Of a DNA stretch of 64,000 nt, positions 25,235 to 34,076 are shown piece after piece. The translations under genes and the position numbers were made by a program. Within the stretch, counting starts at the first letter, position 1. Each line of letters starts with the position of its first letter. This stretch comes from an uncultured Clostridia bacterium. GTDB lineage: Bacteria > Bacillota > Clostridia > UBA1381. The notes under the pieces were generated by a model. The model had not been told where the DNA came from and searched no databases. It worked only from the letters and a program-made list of their open reading frames with translations. The stretch covers positions 1 through 64,000 of the forward strand of contig CAKSJF010000002.1 in assembly GCA_934462945.1 (NCBI GenBank), read 5' to 3'.

Positions 25235-26377
25235 ATGAAGAAATTAAAATTAATGACCATTATCGGAACGCGTCCGGAGATTATCCGGCTTTCCGCCTGC
25301 ATTAAGGCATGCGACAAGTATTTTGATCATGTCCTTGTGCATACCGGACAAAATTATGACTACACATTAAATCAAGTGTTTTTTGACGATTTAGGACTTC
25401 GCGCTCCGGATTATTATTTAGAGAGTGTCGGAAAAAATCTGGGCGAGACGATCGGAAATATCATCGCAAAGTCCTATGAGCTGATGTGCGAGGTGAAGCC
25501 GGATGCGGTGCTGGTTTTGGGAGATACAAATTCCTGCCTTTCTGTGATTGGCGCAAAAAGACTGCATATCCCGATTTTCCATATGGAGGCAGGTAACCGC
25601 TGCTTTGACGAGTGCCTGCCGGAGGAAACAAACCGCAGAATTGTGGACGTGACAGCGGATGTGAATTTGTGCTATTCCGAGCATGCCAGAAGATATTTAA
25701 ACGCTGCCGGTGTTCCAAGAGAGAGAACCTATGTGGTCGGTTCGCCGATGGCAGAGGTACTGCATAATAATTTAAAAGAAATTCAGCAAAGTGATATTCT
25801 AAAACGGCTGGGACTGGAAAAGAAAAAATACATTCTGCTTTCTGCGCACAGGGAAGAAAATATCGATAATGAAGATAACTTCTTCCATTTGATGAATTCG
25901 ATCAATGCCATGGCAGAAAAATATGATATGCCGATTCTTTATTCCTGCCATCCGCGGAGCAAGAAATTTATTGAACAAAGACAGTTTACCTTTGATCCAA
26001 GGGTAATCCGTCATGAGCCGTTAGGATTCCACGATTATAACAATTTGCAGATGAATGCATTCTGCGTGGTATCAGACAGCGGAACGCTGCCGGAGGAATC
26101 CAGTTTCTTTCTCTCTGTCGGAAATCCGTTTCCGGCAGTATGCATCCGCACCAGCACAGAACGCCCGGAGGCAATGGACAAGGGAAACTTCATTCTTGCA
26201 GGTATCACGGGAGAACAGGTGTTGCAGGCGGCAGAAATTGCGATTGCGATGAATGATAATGAGGATTTCGGAATCCCTGTTCCGAATTATGTGGATGAAA
26301 ATGTTTCGGTGAAAGTTGTTAAGCTGATCCAGAGCTATACCGGCATTGTAGATCGGATGGTCTGGAGAAAATATTGA
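25235..26377 (+). CDS. capG: CapG, UDP-FucNAc-forming 2-epimerase
   Basis: A 380-residue non-hydrolysing UDP-GlcNAc 2-epimerase homologue (FnlC/WbjD) that forms UDP-L-FucNAc from UDP-L-PneNAc. MTIIGTRPEIIRLS is the N-terminal signature; the VLVHTGQNYD and EAGNRCFDECLPEETNRR segments and the SDSGTLPEESSF motif are typical of the active site. The start at ATG 25235 leaves GGGGG 6-10 bases upstream; a longer ORF from 25205 lacks such a site. It completes capEFG. The 41-base gap from capF holds no terminator. Confidence 0.93.
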   Translation: MKKLKLMTIIGTRPEIIRLSACIKACDKYFDHVLVHTGQNYDYTLNQVFFDDLGLRAPDYYLESVGKNLGETIGNIIAKSYELMCEVKPDAVLVLGDTNSCLSVIGAKRLHIPIFHMEAGNRCFDECLPEETNRRIVDVTADVNLCYSEHARRYLNAAGVPRERTYVVGSPMAEVLHNNLKEIQQSDILKRLGLEKKKYILLSAHREENIDNEDNFFHLMNSINAMAEKYDMPILYSCHPRSKKFIEQRQFTFDPRVIRHEPLGFHDYNNLQMNAFCVVSDSGTLPEESSFFLSVGNPFPAVCIRTSTERPEAMDKGNFILAGITGEQVLQAAEIAIAMNDNEDFGIPVPNYVDENVSVKVVKLIQSYTGIVDRMVWRKY

Positions 26378-26395
26378 TTTGAGGAGGAGTTTTGT

Positions 26396-28504
26396 ATGAG
26401 GAAAAAGGCTTTGTGCGCTGCACTTGCCGCAGCAATGCTCCCGACGTTTGGAGTATGGGCGCAAACCGGAGAAAAAGAGATCCGGGTTTCTTATAACGAT
26501 ATTAAGCTTTATATCAATGAGGAGCGGGTTACTCTGACCGACCCGAGCGGAGCAATTGTGGAACCGTTTATTTATGAGGGGACAACTTATCTGCCGCTGC
26601 GGTCGGTGGCAGAAAGTCTGGATAAAAATGTTGACTGGGATGGGGAAAAGAACCTTGTCAGCCTGACAGACGGCGTAGAAAAAAAGGAAATTTCCAAAAA
26701 GGAATATACGCCGGAAATTGCAGAAAAAACGATCACAGTTAGCTATCGGAATATTGCCGTATCACTAAACGGAGAGACGCTCACGCTAAAAACGGCAGAT
26801 CAGAAGCCGGCAGAACCGTTTATCTACGAGGGGACAACCTACCTGCCGCTGCGCGCCGTTGCAGAGGCAACCTCTGCAGAGGTTGATTGGGATGGTGAGA
26901 CAAAAAGTATTTATCTGACGGCAGGAGCAGAAGAACCGGTAAAAGAAGTATCGGATTATGACCTCTCCGCCGGATCAGACTGGACGGCGGAGCGGGCAGA
27001 AAGCTATGGCTATGTACTGGATTTGGATGCACAGCCGGGATTTGTGAAGCTTGCAGAGTACCATGGAACGGAGAAGAATGTTTTAATTCCTTCCAAAATT
27101 GACGGAAAAACCGTTTATGTTGAGGGAGGAAAGGATGCAGAGGAATCAAAGCTTTTCTGGGGCAATGAAACGATTGAATCGGTGTCCTTTGAAGAGGGCG
27201 TGAAAGCAGGTTGGCTTACGAACATTCTGCGGAATTGTCCGAAACTGAAAGCAGTTTACAATCTGCCGCACAGCACACAGGGCGCAGCAGCGTTCTATAG
27301 CTGTAAGGAGCTTTCTTATGTAGACGGTGATTTTAGCGGTTTTATCTCTGTTTCTTCGATGTTTGGCAATTGTTTGAAGATGAAAATGGTTCCGAGCGTG
27401 GGGATGGACGTTACCTCCATTGCAAGCGTATACGTAAACTGCAAGGAGCTGTCCGGGGATATTTATTGCGAGGCGCCATCCGTGACCTCGGTGAAAAATG
27501 CGTTTCAAGGAACGGAAAAGCCGATTCTTTTCCATGTTCCGTACCCGTCTGTTACCTATGATTCCTTAATGGCGGAGGAGATTCCGGAAAATGTAACGAT
27601 TGTTCCGGAGGAATCGTGGTATGCATACCTGCCAAAGGAGATCAATGTGGCATCGTATACCACACTGGAGCTTTATAATAAAAATATTATGCCAAAGGCA
27701 GAGGAATATGAGTTCCAATGGGATTGCGAGGCGGGAACAGCGTCGCAGACAAAATACACGATTGAAGGAACGGAAGAAAAGGCAGGCGCATATCCGCTTA
27801 CTTTGACCGTTTCCAAGGATGGAACGGTTGTGTTTACAGTATCTTCGACGGTTAATATCGTTTCTACAAAGAATTTGAACAAGGGACTGTCTGTTGTGAC
27901 GATTGGCGATGGCTATGCGCTCCGAAAGGAGTGGAAAACGCGTATCGGACGTTATAATGAAAGAGCGCGCCTTGTTGGTACGAGATCGGGCAGTCATGAG
28001 GGGCGGTATGGTGCAAAGACAAACTATTATTTAAGTCAGTTTGATTATAAGAGTGATACCACTGGGATTTCAAATGAAAACCCATTCTTTAATCCGGCAA
28101 CAGAACGGTTTGACTGGAATTTCTATAAGCAGTATTCCGGCTTGTCGGTGGGAAATGCACAGCTGATGTTTGAAAAAGCACCGAATTTGTCGGTTTATAA
28201 TGCGGTGCAGGATTACAGAACTATGACAGATGCTGTGCATGAGGCAGATGCGAATGCCAAGGTGTTTATCTGCCTGCCGTTTAACGTTCCGACCTGGAGC
28301 GAGGTTAACCGGCTCAGAAACCTTGCGTTTGTGCAGGCGCTTTCTGCGGAATTTGAGGATGAGGAAAATGTTTATTTGATTCCGCTTTACTTAACCTATA
28401 ATGATGACCTGTACGATCCGCGTTCAAAAGCAAATCCGAATGAGGATGGCTTTAACCAGATCGGAGATTGTATCTATGGAACATATATGGAGTCAATCCA
28501 ATAA
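26396..28504 (+). CDS. exported stalk-domain protein with degenerate SGNH hydrolase domain
   Basis: A 702-residue exported protein. Signal peptide at 1-22. Two copper-amine-oxidase-N-like stalk domains at about 28-100 and 112-180 share the motif EPFIYEGTTYLPLR. A repeat region with a leucine-rich-like part covers about 195-400. The C-terminus from about 500 looks like an SGNH hydrolase, since it keeps the HEGRYGA and NPFFNPATERFDW segments. The catalytic residues are lost: the GDS motif reads IGDGYAL, and the C-terminal DxxH region reads NPNEDGF with Asn where His is usual. It is therefore probably a binding rather than an esterase domain. It ends the capEFG operon and could bind the polymer made from UDP-L-FucNAc. 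Confidence 0.75.
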   Translation: MRKKALCAALAAAMLPTFGVWAQTGEKEIRVSYNDIKLYINEERVTLTDPSGAIVEPFIYEGTTYLPLRSVAESLDKNVDWDGEKNLVSLTDGVEKKEISKKEYTPEIAEKTITVSYRNIAVSLNGETLTLKTADQKPAEPFIYEGTTYLPLRAVAEATSAEVDWDGETKSIYLTAGAEEPVKEVSDYDLSAGSDWTAERAESYGYVLDLDAQPGFVKLAEYHGTEKNVLIPSKIDGKTVYVEGGKDAEESKLFWGNETIESVSFEEGVKAGWLTNILRNCPKLKAVYNLPHSTQGAAAFYSCKELSYVDGDFSGFISVSSMFGNCLKMKMVPSVGMDVTSIASVYVNCKELSGDIYCEAPSVTSVKNAFQGTEKPILFHVPYPSVTYDSLMAEEIPENVTIVPEESWYAYLPKEINVASYTTLELYNKNIMPKAEEYEFQWDCEAGTASQTKYTIEGTEEKAGAYPLTLTVSKDGTVVFTVSSTVNIVSTKNLNKGLSVVTIGDGYALRKEWKTRIGRYNERARLVGTRSGSHEGRYGAKTNYYLSQFDYKSDTTGISNENPFFNPATERFDWNFYKQYSGLSVGNAQLMFEKAPNLSVYNAVQDYRTMTDAVHEADANAKVFICLPFNVPTWSEVNRLRNLAFVQALSAEFEDEENVYLIPLYLTYNDDLYDPRSKANPNEDGFNQIGDCIYGTYMESIQ

Positions 28505-28510
28505 AAATTT

Positions 28511-28701
28511 GGGATGTCAAAAAAGGCACAGACCGTTCAAGGGCTAAATAGCTTGAAGATAGATTATTTCGGTTGAAATCCGCAGTTTTGCGGATTTCCT
28601 ATCATTGCTGCCCTTGAACTACGCTTCAAACGCGCCGCTCGGAGTACGCCAGTACGCCGTCGGGCGCGTTTGAGGCGTTCTGCACTCTTTTTTTACCTCC
28701 C
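28511..28701. repeat. composite palindromic element with three nested hairpins
   Basis: The outer arms GGGATGTCAAAAAAGG (28511-28526) and CTCTTTTTTTACCTCCC (28685-28701) are complementary. Inside are GTTCAAGGGC (28535-28544) with GCCCTTGAAC (28610-28619), which encloses GAAATCCGCA (28575-28584) with TGCGGATTTC (28589-28598). Next to them lies CGCTTCAAACGCGCC (28622-28636) with GGCGCGTTTGAGGCG (28663-28677), which encloses GTAC/GTAC. The outer arms match the simple terminator at 51564. It can terminate the cap operon, but is far more elaborate than needed. Confidence 0.7.
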
Positions 28702-28712
28702 TCAAAAAAAAT

Positions 28713-29624
28713 TTATAATTCTTTTGTCTTTTTCTGTATCTCTTTTCGCCGCAGACTAAATTCTGAAATTCCAATTCCTAAAAGCGTTACTGCCATTCCG
28801 AGCAAAGCTTCTTTTCCAACTGCATTTTGATTGTACAGTGCCTGACCGACTAAGGTGATCAGCGGCATAATAAAGAGATATTTGCTTGTAGTGGTTGCGC
28901 CGAGCTTTTCCACGGATTGATTCCATCCGGCAAAGCAGATTGCAGATGCAAAAACGCCCAGGAAAATTAAATGGAACAGACTTTCTTTTGCGAAGAAAGC
29001 AGACAGCGGACAGGGAGTTTTCCGAAACAGCATAAAGGGCAGCATGCAGAGCAGACTGTATAAAAACAGTCTCCGTGTCTGTTGCAGCTGATGAAATCCG
29101 AATTTCGCTATTTTTTTCACCAGGACAGAATATACTGCCCAGAGCCAGATACTTCCTAAAATAATCAGATCTCCTGTAATACCGGTTTCTACGGTTTTTG
29201 AATCGCCGAAACAGATAAAAAAGACGCCCAACAGGGAAACGAGCATACCGATGATGGTTTTTGCGGTTACTTTTTCTCCTAAAAACCGGTGTGCTAAAAG
29301 TGCGGTAAAAATCGGAGCAGTTGCGGCAATAAAAGAAACGCTTGCCGGACTGGTGTAGGAAACAGAAAGGTTTTCTAAGTACTGATACACCGCCGCACCA
29401 GAGAGAGCCGCGGCAAAAAGAAAGCCCTCCTTTTTCCAACCCTGAAAGAAAAACGGTTTTGGGTATAGCGCCCATAACACAACATAGGCAATCAGATAGC
29501 GTGCAAATAGAATTTCTAAAGAGGAAAGGTGACTTCCCAAGGATTTGGTACTCAAAAAGGTGAGTCCCCAGATAAAGATTGTCATAAACGCAAGTAAATG
29601 CTCGCGCAGCCGTGTTTTGCTCAT
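28713..29624 (-). CDS. EamA/DMT-family transporter
   Basis: A 303-residue membrane protein with ten predicted hydrophobic segments in two EamA repeats. Examples are FMTIFIWGLTFLSTKSLG at the N-terminus and AVTLLGIGISEFSL at the C-terminus. Members export small metabolites; the substrate is not predictable. The start is set at ATG 29624 because AGAGGA lies 5 bases upstream; upstream ATGs at 29666, 29642 and 29630 lack a ribosome site at a workable distance. It is a single gene between the composite palindrome and a minus-strand promoter. Confidence 0.85.
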   Translation of the reverse strand: MSKTRLREHLLAFMTIFIWGLTFLSTKSLGSHLSSLEILFARYLIAYVVLWALYPKPFFFQGWKKEGFLFAAALSGAAVYQYLENLSVSYTSPASVSFIAATAPIFTALLAHRFLGEKVTAKTIIGMLVSLLGVFFICFGDSKTVETGITGDLIILGSIWLWAVYSVLVKKIAKFGFHQLQQTRRLFLYSLLCMLPFMLFRKTPCPLSAFFAKESLFHLIFLGVFASAICFAGWNQSVEKLGATTTSKYLFIMPLITLVGQALYNQNAVGKEALLGMAVTLLGIGISEFSLRRKEIQKKTKEL

Positions 29625-29651
29625 TGGCATTCCTCTTTTCATATGATCTTT

Positions 29652-29679
29652 ACAATATTCTAACACAAAAAGCTGTCAA
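29652..29679 (-). promoter_or_regulatory. probable promoter of the EamA-type gene
   Basis: On the minus strand TTGACA (29679-29674), a 16-base spacer and TATTGT (29657-29652). Confidence 0.5.
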
Positions 29680-29757
29680 ATGCAATCTTCTATGAAAAAA
29701 AGCAGAAAACAGTATTTTTACTCTGCCCATACGCTGTACAAAAAGCAGCAAAATAAG

Positions 29758-29786
29758 TTGACATTTTGTTTTAAATTATGTATAAT
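29758..29786 (+). promoter_or_regulatory. promoter of the small membrane protein gene
   Basis: TTGACA (29758-29763), a 17-base spacer and TATAAT (29781-29786), a perfect match. Confidence 0.85.
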
Positions 29787-29824
29787 ATCAGTGAGATGAT
29801 TTTTCAGATAAAGGGTGTGCAGAT

Positions 29825-30028
29825 ATGTATATTTTGATCGGAATTATTTTTATCATAGTAAGCATTGTTATGCTGATCAGTCCTGGCACAATATTTCAAA
29901 TATCTGAAAGCTGGAAAGGCAGATATGAGCAGGAACCGTCAGATTTATATTGCGCCAGCACAAGAGTGGCAGGAGCCTTTTTTCTGATCGTCGGACTTGC
30001 AAGCGTGATTATATTATTGTTGAATTAA
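29825..30028 (+). CDS. small two-helix membrane protein (DUF6199-like)
   Basis: A 67-residue protein with two hydrophobic helices at about 2-22 and 46-66. The polar loop between them contains the sequence SWKGRYEQEPSDLYCASTRVAG. Small Firmicutes proteins with a W-x3-Y/P-S-D-Y pattern in this position are known as DUF6199; function is unknown. It has its own perfect promoter and a strong terminator, which shows that it is a real gene. Confidence 0.75.
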   Translation: MYILIGIIFIIVSIVMLISPGTIFQISESWKGRYEQEPSDLYCASTRVAGAFFLIVGLASVIILLLN

Positions 30029-30032
30029 ATAT

Positions 30033-30070
30033 AAAAAAGAGTTGTTATTGCATGGTAACAACTCTTTTTT
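30033..30070. terminator. bidirectional terminator
   Basis: AAAAAAGAGTTGTTA and TAACAACTCTTTTTT form a 15-pair stem with an 8-base loop. It ends the small gene on the plus strand and the rubrerythrin gene on the minus strand. Confidence 0.9.
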
Positions 30071-30081
30071 AATCGGTGAAA

Positions 30082-30621
30082 TTAATAATTTTCTGCCTTT
30101 ACCTGGAAATATGCCTGCTCATGCTTGCAGACCGGGCAGACGGCAGGAGCGCCTTTTCCGAACACCAGATGTCCGCAGTTGCGGCAGATCCAGACAGTGT
30201 CGCCCTCCTTGGAAAATACCAGACCCTGCGCCAGGTTGCCAATTAACTTTTGGAAACGCTTTTCATGTTCCTGCTCGATTTTTGCCACCATGTCAAACAG
30301 GACTGCAATGTGGTCAAATCCTTCTGCACGCGCTTCCTCTGCAAATTGGGGGTACATGTCGCTCCACTCATAATGCTCCCCTCCGGCAGCGTCCTTTAAG
30401 GCATTTTCCGTATTCGGAATCCCGTTGTGCAATAACTTTAACCAGATTTCAGCATGGGCGCGTTCATTTTCTGCGGTTTCAGAAAAAATCGCGCCAATCT
30501 GCTGATACCCATCCTTTTTCGCCTTTTCTGCATAAATTGTGTACTTTGTCCGCGCCTGACTTTCTCCGGCATATGCCGCCATCAGGTTTGCCTCTGTTCT
30601 TGATCCTTTTAAATCCTTCAC
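30082..30621 (-). CDS. rbr: rubrerythrin
   Basis: A 179-residue peroxide-scavenging protein of anaerobes. The ferritin-like di-iron domain carries the expected Glu and ExxH ligands (GESQARTKY, ENERAHAEIW, IEQEHEKRF). A C-terminal rubredoxin-like domain has two CxxC pairs, CRNCGH and CPVCKH. The start is a GTG at 30621 with a perfect GGAGG 6-7 bases upstream, and the protein then begins VKDLKGSRTEANL as usual. An in-frame ATG at 30705 would run into the preceding gene. It may be transcribed with the SGNH gene upstream (37-base gap). Confidence 0.95.
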   Translation of the reverse strand: MKDLKGSRTEANLMAAYAGESQARTKYTIYAEKAKKDGYQQIGAIFSETAENERAHAEIWLKLLHNGIPNTENALKDAAGGEHYEWSDMYPQFAEEARAEGFDHIAVLFDMVAKIEQEHEKRFQKLIGNLAQGLVFSKEGDTVWICRNCGHLVFGKGAPAVCPVCKHEQAYFQVKAENY

Positions 30622-30658
30622 GGTAAAACCTCCTTTTTTGGAAGTATTCCCATAAATT

Positions 30659-31675
30659 TTAGCTTTTATTCGAAAGTCCGGCGGTATAGCCCTGATATTT
30701 TTCATAGAGCGCGTCCCATTTCGGATTGGTTTTTTGCTCCGGGAAATACGGACTTATTTTTTCTGCAAAATAATTTGAGAATTTTTCTGCACCGCGGTAA
30801 TTTAAGTGTGATTTATCGTAAAAATCCGTGTTCAAATCCAATCCGATTTCGTCATACTGCGTGTTAAAATTCCAGAACGGAATATCATATTCCCGGCAAA
30901 GCTCATCAAAGGTGTTATAGTGTGCCTGTGCTGTTTCTGTGGGGTTGGACGGTGTTTTTACAAAGATCAGCTGAATGCCGTTTTCCTGGCAGAGGGTGCG
31001 GATTTTATGAAAATAGAAAAGCTCTTTTTCTGCAAGTTCTGCATGCAGTTTTATGCCGGAAACATCCGGTTTTTGAATGTTTTCCGCTGTCTCCTCTAAA
31101 AGCACATACCCTTTCCAGGGGTCGTGCAGGGATTTTTGATTATAGGTGTAGTCCTCCTCCGAAAGCTCGTTCCAGCGGCTGTGATATTTGATGAGGGGAA
31201 TTAAAAGCGGAAGCCGTTCGCCCTTGGGAGCGGACGCGAATGCAAGTTCTATCTTGTTTTTGGAAAACGGAATATTGTCCATAAAGGAAAAATTTACGCC
31301 GTCGTCATAATATTCCTGATGCTTGGAAAACATCAAAGCGTCCATCACAACCACGCGCGGACGCTGCGTTTTCAAGCTTTCCCGGAGATAGTAATAGCTT
31401 GCCCAGACCGGTTGCCGCTGTGTGGCTAAGACATAGGATTTTACTCCGATTTTCTCCCAGACCGCAAGCGGAGAAAAAGAGCAGTAGGTGTTGGACGAGC
31501 CAAGATAGATCAGATCAAATTCGTTTTCCGGCTCGTTATAAAATCCGGCAATTTTTGTGGTATGATCCCATACACCGGTGAGTGTTTTCCGGCGGAAAAG
31601 CTGATTCACCTGCGAAAAGAGCAGACAGAAAACTGTGAGAAAACAAACTATTCCGAAAAATGCTTTTCTTTTCAT
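30659..31675 (-). CDS. SGNH-type acyltransferase partner of MBOAT (DltD/AlgX-like)
   Basis: A 338-residue membrane-anchored SGNH protein. An N-terminal signal anchor (FFGIVCFLTVFCLLFSQVN) precedes a lumenal domain with the block I serine motif YLGSSNTYCSF (about residues 57-67) and a C-terminal DKSHLNYRGA with the Asp-x2-His pair. It lies 12 bases after the MBOAT gene. In such pairs the MBOAT protein passes acyl groups over the membrane and the SGNH protein transfers them to a wall or surface polysaccharide. The target could be the L-FucNAc-containing polymer, but there is no direct evidence. Confidence 0.8.
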   Translation of the reverse strand: MKRKAFFGIVCFLTVFCLLFSQVNQLFRRKTLTGVWDHTTKIAGFYNEPENEFDLIYLGSSNTYCSFSPLAVWEKIGVKSYVLATQRQPVWASYYYLRESLKTQRPRVVVMDALMFSKHQEYYDDGVNFSFMDNIPFSKNKIELAFASAPKGERLPLLIPLIKYHSRWNELSEEDYTYNQKSLHDPWKGYVLLEETAENIQKPDVSGIKLHAELAEKELFYFHKIRTLCQENGIQLIFVKTPSNPTETAQAHYNTFDELCREYDIPFWNFNTQYDEIGLDLNTDFYDKSHLNYRGAEKFSNYFAEKISPYFPEQKTNPKWDALYEKYQGYTAGLSNKS

Positions 31676-31687
31676 ATGCTCTCCTCC

Positions 31688-33181
31688 TTAAAACTGAAAA
31701 TAGATGAATTGGCTTTCCTCAAATCCCGGACCGTAAATGCCGAAGATCAGAATAAAGAAAATTGCCGCAAGCAAAAATGCCCATCGGAACACAAGATGAT
31801 TTTTCAAAAAGGTGTTCCGCAGCTGCATGTGGTAGTAGTGTGCGGTGCTGACGCAGAATAACACTGCCGTGCCGAATACCAAAATATTCAGATCTGCGCC
31901 GGAAAGTCCCAGGGCGGTCAAGCCGCCGCCCGAAAGTATCCAGGGATCCCATGCACAGAAAATTTTCTGCACAATTCCAAACGCGTCCGAAACAGAGTTG
32001 GCACGGAAGAAAATCCAGCCGAAACAGACCAAAAGGAATGTGACCGCGCGCTGAAACAGGTGGTATGTATGCGTGTTCCGGTCGATCCGGAAAAGATCGG
32101 AAAGCCGTTTTCTTGCCGACAGCGTGATTCCGCCGACCACCTGATAGATTCCGTGTAAAAGTCCCCAGATTACAAATGTCCAGTTTGCGCCGTGCCAAAG
32201 TCCGCTTGCTAAAAAGACCACCATAATATTGAAATATTTCCGTGCCTGTCCGCGCTTGTTTCCGCCTAATGGAATATAGAGATAATCCCGGAACCAGCCG
32301 GAAAGGGAGATGTGCCAGTCTCTCCAGAACTGCGCAATCGTTTTTGCAAAGTACGGTTCTTCAAAGTTTTTCATCAGAGAAAATCCCATCACCTCTGCCG
32401 CACCGCGTGCGATGTCGGTGTAGGAGGAAAAATCGCAGTAGATTTGGAGGGCAAACAGGATTGTCGCCAGGAAAAGCTCCAAACCGCCGTAGTCGGTATA
32501 GTGGTTGTACACCTGGTTCACTAAAATTGCTGCCCGATCCGCAATCACAAGCTTTTCAAAAAATCCCCAAAGCATTAAAAGTAAGCCGCGTTTAACACGG
32601 ACGAGAGAAAAATGATGTTCTTCGTGCAATTGATTTAAAAGATTTTTTGAACGCTCAATCGGTCCTGCCACAAGCTGTGGGAAAAAAGACACGAAAAGTG
32701 CATACCGAAACGGATTTTTCTCCGCCTGGATTTCTCCGCGGTAAACGTCCATGGTGTAGGAAAGCGCCTGGAAGGTGTAAAAGGAAATGCCGACCGGCAA
32801 AACCACATCAAACCGCGGTATCGCCGCACTTTTTCCAAAGAAATTCAAAAGCGTGTTTATGCTGTCGGTCAGAAAACCGGAATATTTGAAAAATACTAAA
32901 ATCCCTAAGTTCGACAGAAAGCTTGCCGCAACTGTCAGCTTTTTTGCGCGTGCCGCACGCTTCTGATCCGGATTTTTGTTTGCTTTTGTAATCAATATAC
33001 CGCTCAAATATGTAATGACGGTGGATGCAGCCATTAACAGTGCATATTTCGGATTACAGCAAATGTAGAAATAATAGCTCGCCAAGAGCAGCCACACCCA
33101 TTTGACTTTCTGCGGAATCAGAAAATAAATCAGCGTGACAACGGGAAAAAATATTAAAAACTCTGCCGAGTTAAAAAGCAT
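31688..33181 (-). CDS. MBOAT-family O-acyltransferase (AlgI/DltB/PatA type)
   Basis: A 497-residue multi-spanning membrane protein. The conserved MBOAT His is in SGLWHGANWTFVIWGLLHG (about residues 318-336). The region FFPQLVAGPIERSKNLLNQL and the PEPYFAK/AQFWRDWHISLSGWFRDY core are typical of AlgI-like alginate or peptidoglycan O-acetylases. Start with GGAGGACAAACCC before the ATG. The promoter is upstream, and the SGNH partner gene follows 12 bases after the stop. The acyl donor and polymer are not known. Confidence 0.92.
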   Translation of the reverse strand: MLFNSAEFLIFFPVVTLIYFLIPQKVKWVWLLLASYYFYICCNPKYALLMAASTVITYLSGILITKANKNPDQKRAARAKKLTVAASFLSNLGILVFFKYSGFLTDSINTLLNFFGKSAAIPRFDVVLPVGISFYTFQALSYTMDVYRGEIQAEKNPFRYALFVSFFPQLVAGPIERSKNLLNQLHEEHHFSLVRVKRGLLLMLWGFFEKLVIADRAAILVNQVYNHYTDYGGLELFLATILFALQIYCDFSSYTDIARGAAEVMGFSLMKNFEEPYFAKTIAQFWRDWHISLSGWFRDYLYIPLGGNKRGQARKYFNIMVVFLASGLWHGANWTFVIWGLLHGIYQVVGGITLSARKRLSDLFRIDRNTHTYHLFQRAVTFLLVCFGWIFFRANSVSDAFGIVQKIFCAWDPWILSGGGLTALGLSGADLNILVFGTAVLFCVSTAHYYHMQLRNTFLKNHLVFRWAFLLAAIFFILIFGIYGPGFEESQFIYFQF

Positions 33182-33195
33182 GGGTTTGTCCTCCT

Positions 33196-33230
33196 ATCGG
33201 ATACTATGTTTCTATTTTATCATATCCGAT
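33196..33230. promoter_or_regulatory. inverted repeat across the MBOAT promoter
   Basis: ATCGGATA (33196-33203) and TATCCGAT (33223-33230) form a perfect 8-base inverted repeat with a 19-base spacer. It brackets the -10 box of the promoter, so it may be an operator. Confidence 0.4.
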
Positions 33231-33242
33231 GAAATTTATCAA
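33214..33242 (-). promoter_or_regulatory. promoter of the MBOAT-SGNH operon
   Basis: On the minus strand TTGATA (33242-33237), a 17-base spacer and TAAAAT (33219-33214). Confidence 0.65.
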
Positions 33243-33244
33243 TA

Positions 33245-34057
33245 TTAAATGATTGGTTTTTCGCGAATTTCCAAAAGTCCGTTTTTCGGTGACACCCCAT
33301 ATGCCTTTACATACGCTTTATAAAAATTTTCATAGCATCCAAATCCTGCCTCGGCGCTTGCCTCTGTCAGACTTTTTCCGTCGCGGCAAAGTTCTTTTAC
33401 CAAAAGCAGACGCTTGGTGATGATATACTGATTGACGGTAAAGCCGGTTGTTTTTTTAAACAGTCTGCAAAGATAGTATTTGGAAAGATAAAACTCTTTG
33501 GAGAGGGCTTCCAGTGTGAGCGGTTCGGATAGATGCTCATTAATATAACGGACAATTTCCGGTTCGCGCTTGCGCGGTTTGTCCAATTCCGGCAATCTGG
33601 AAAATGCGTGCAAAAGCTCGGCAACAGCACAGCGGGTCATGATTTCGGAGGACTCCCCGATATATTGCTCCAGGCGCGAAAATATCTCCTCCGCACCGCA
33701 TTCTGCCGCCTGCTTGCTGGAAATAATGCGCCGGGAAAGTCCGCTGCGAAATTCCGGACATTCCATCCGCCCGAAAAAGCGGTCGGATAAATTCAGCACG
33801 ATTCGCTCATAAGCGGTATCAGAACGGTGGAACACCTGGTGCAGTTCGTTGCCGTGAATGATCAGAATGTCGTGCGGATTCAGATGGTATTTTGTTCCCT
33901 CCACCAGAAAGAAAATATCTCCCCGGAGCAGGGTGAAAATTTCATAGTCGTTATGCGTGTGCAGATCAAAGTTTACAAACTGCGGATGCTCGGAGGTGCT
34001 GTGATGGTAGGAAAAAAGCTTCTCCGGGTGGGTGTATTCTGAAAGTATTCTGGTCAT
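33245..34057 (-). CDS. AraC-family regulator with cupin sensor domain
   Basis: A 270-residue regulator. The N-terminal cupin covers about residues 20-130, with FDLHTHNDYEIFTLLRGD and the HxH-type metal or sugar pocket. Two AraC helix-turn-helix motifs lie in the last 100 residues (LTLEALSKEFYLSKYYLCRLFKK and SLTEASAEAGFGCYENFYKAY). GGCGA upstream of the ATG gives a reasonable start. It is divergent from the 34180 sugar-acid operon, so it most probably controls that operon in response to a sugar ligand. Confidence 0.88.
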   Translation of the reverse strand: MTRILSEYTHPEKLFSYHHSTSEHPQFVNFDLHTHNDYEIFTLLRGDIFFLVEGTKYHLNPHDILIIHGNELHQVFHRSDTAYERIVLNLSDRFFGRMECPEFRSGLSRRIISSKQAAECGAEEIFSRLEQYIGESSEIMTRCAVAELLHAFSRLPELDKPRKREPEIVRYINEHLSEPLTLEALSKEFYLSKYYLCRLFKKTTGFTVNQYIITKRLLLVKELCRDGKSLTEASAEAGFGCYENFYKAYVKAYGVSPKNGLLEIREKPII

Positions 34058-34076
34058 CTCTATCGCCTCCTCTTTT

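Noticed and set aside
28505..28712. Insertion sequence
   Set aside because: There is no transposase frame and no clear target duplication; only the palindromic structure is supported.
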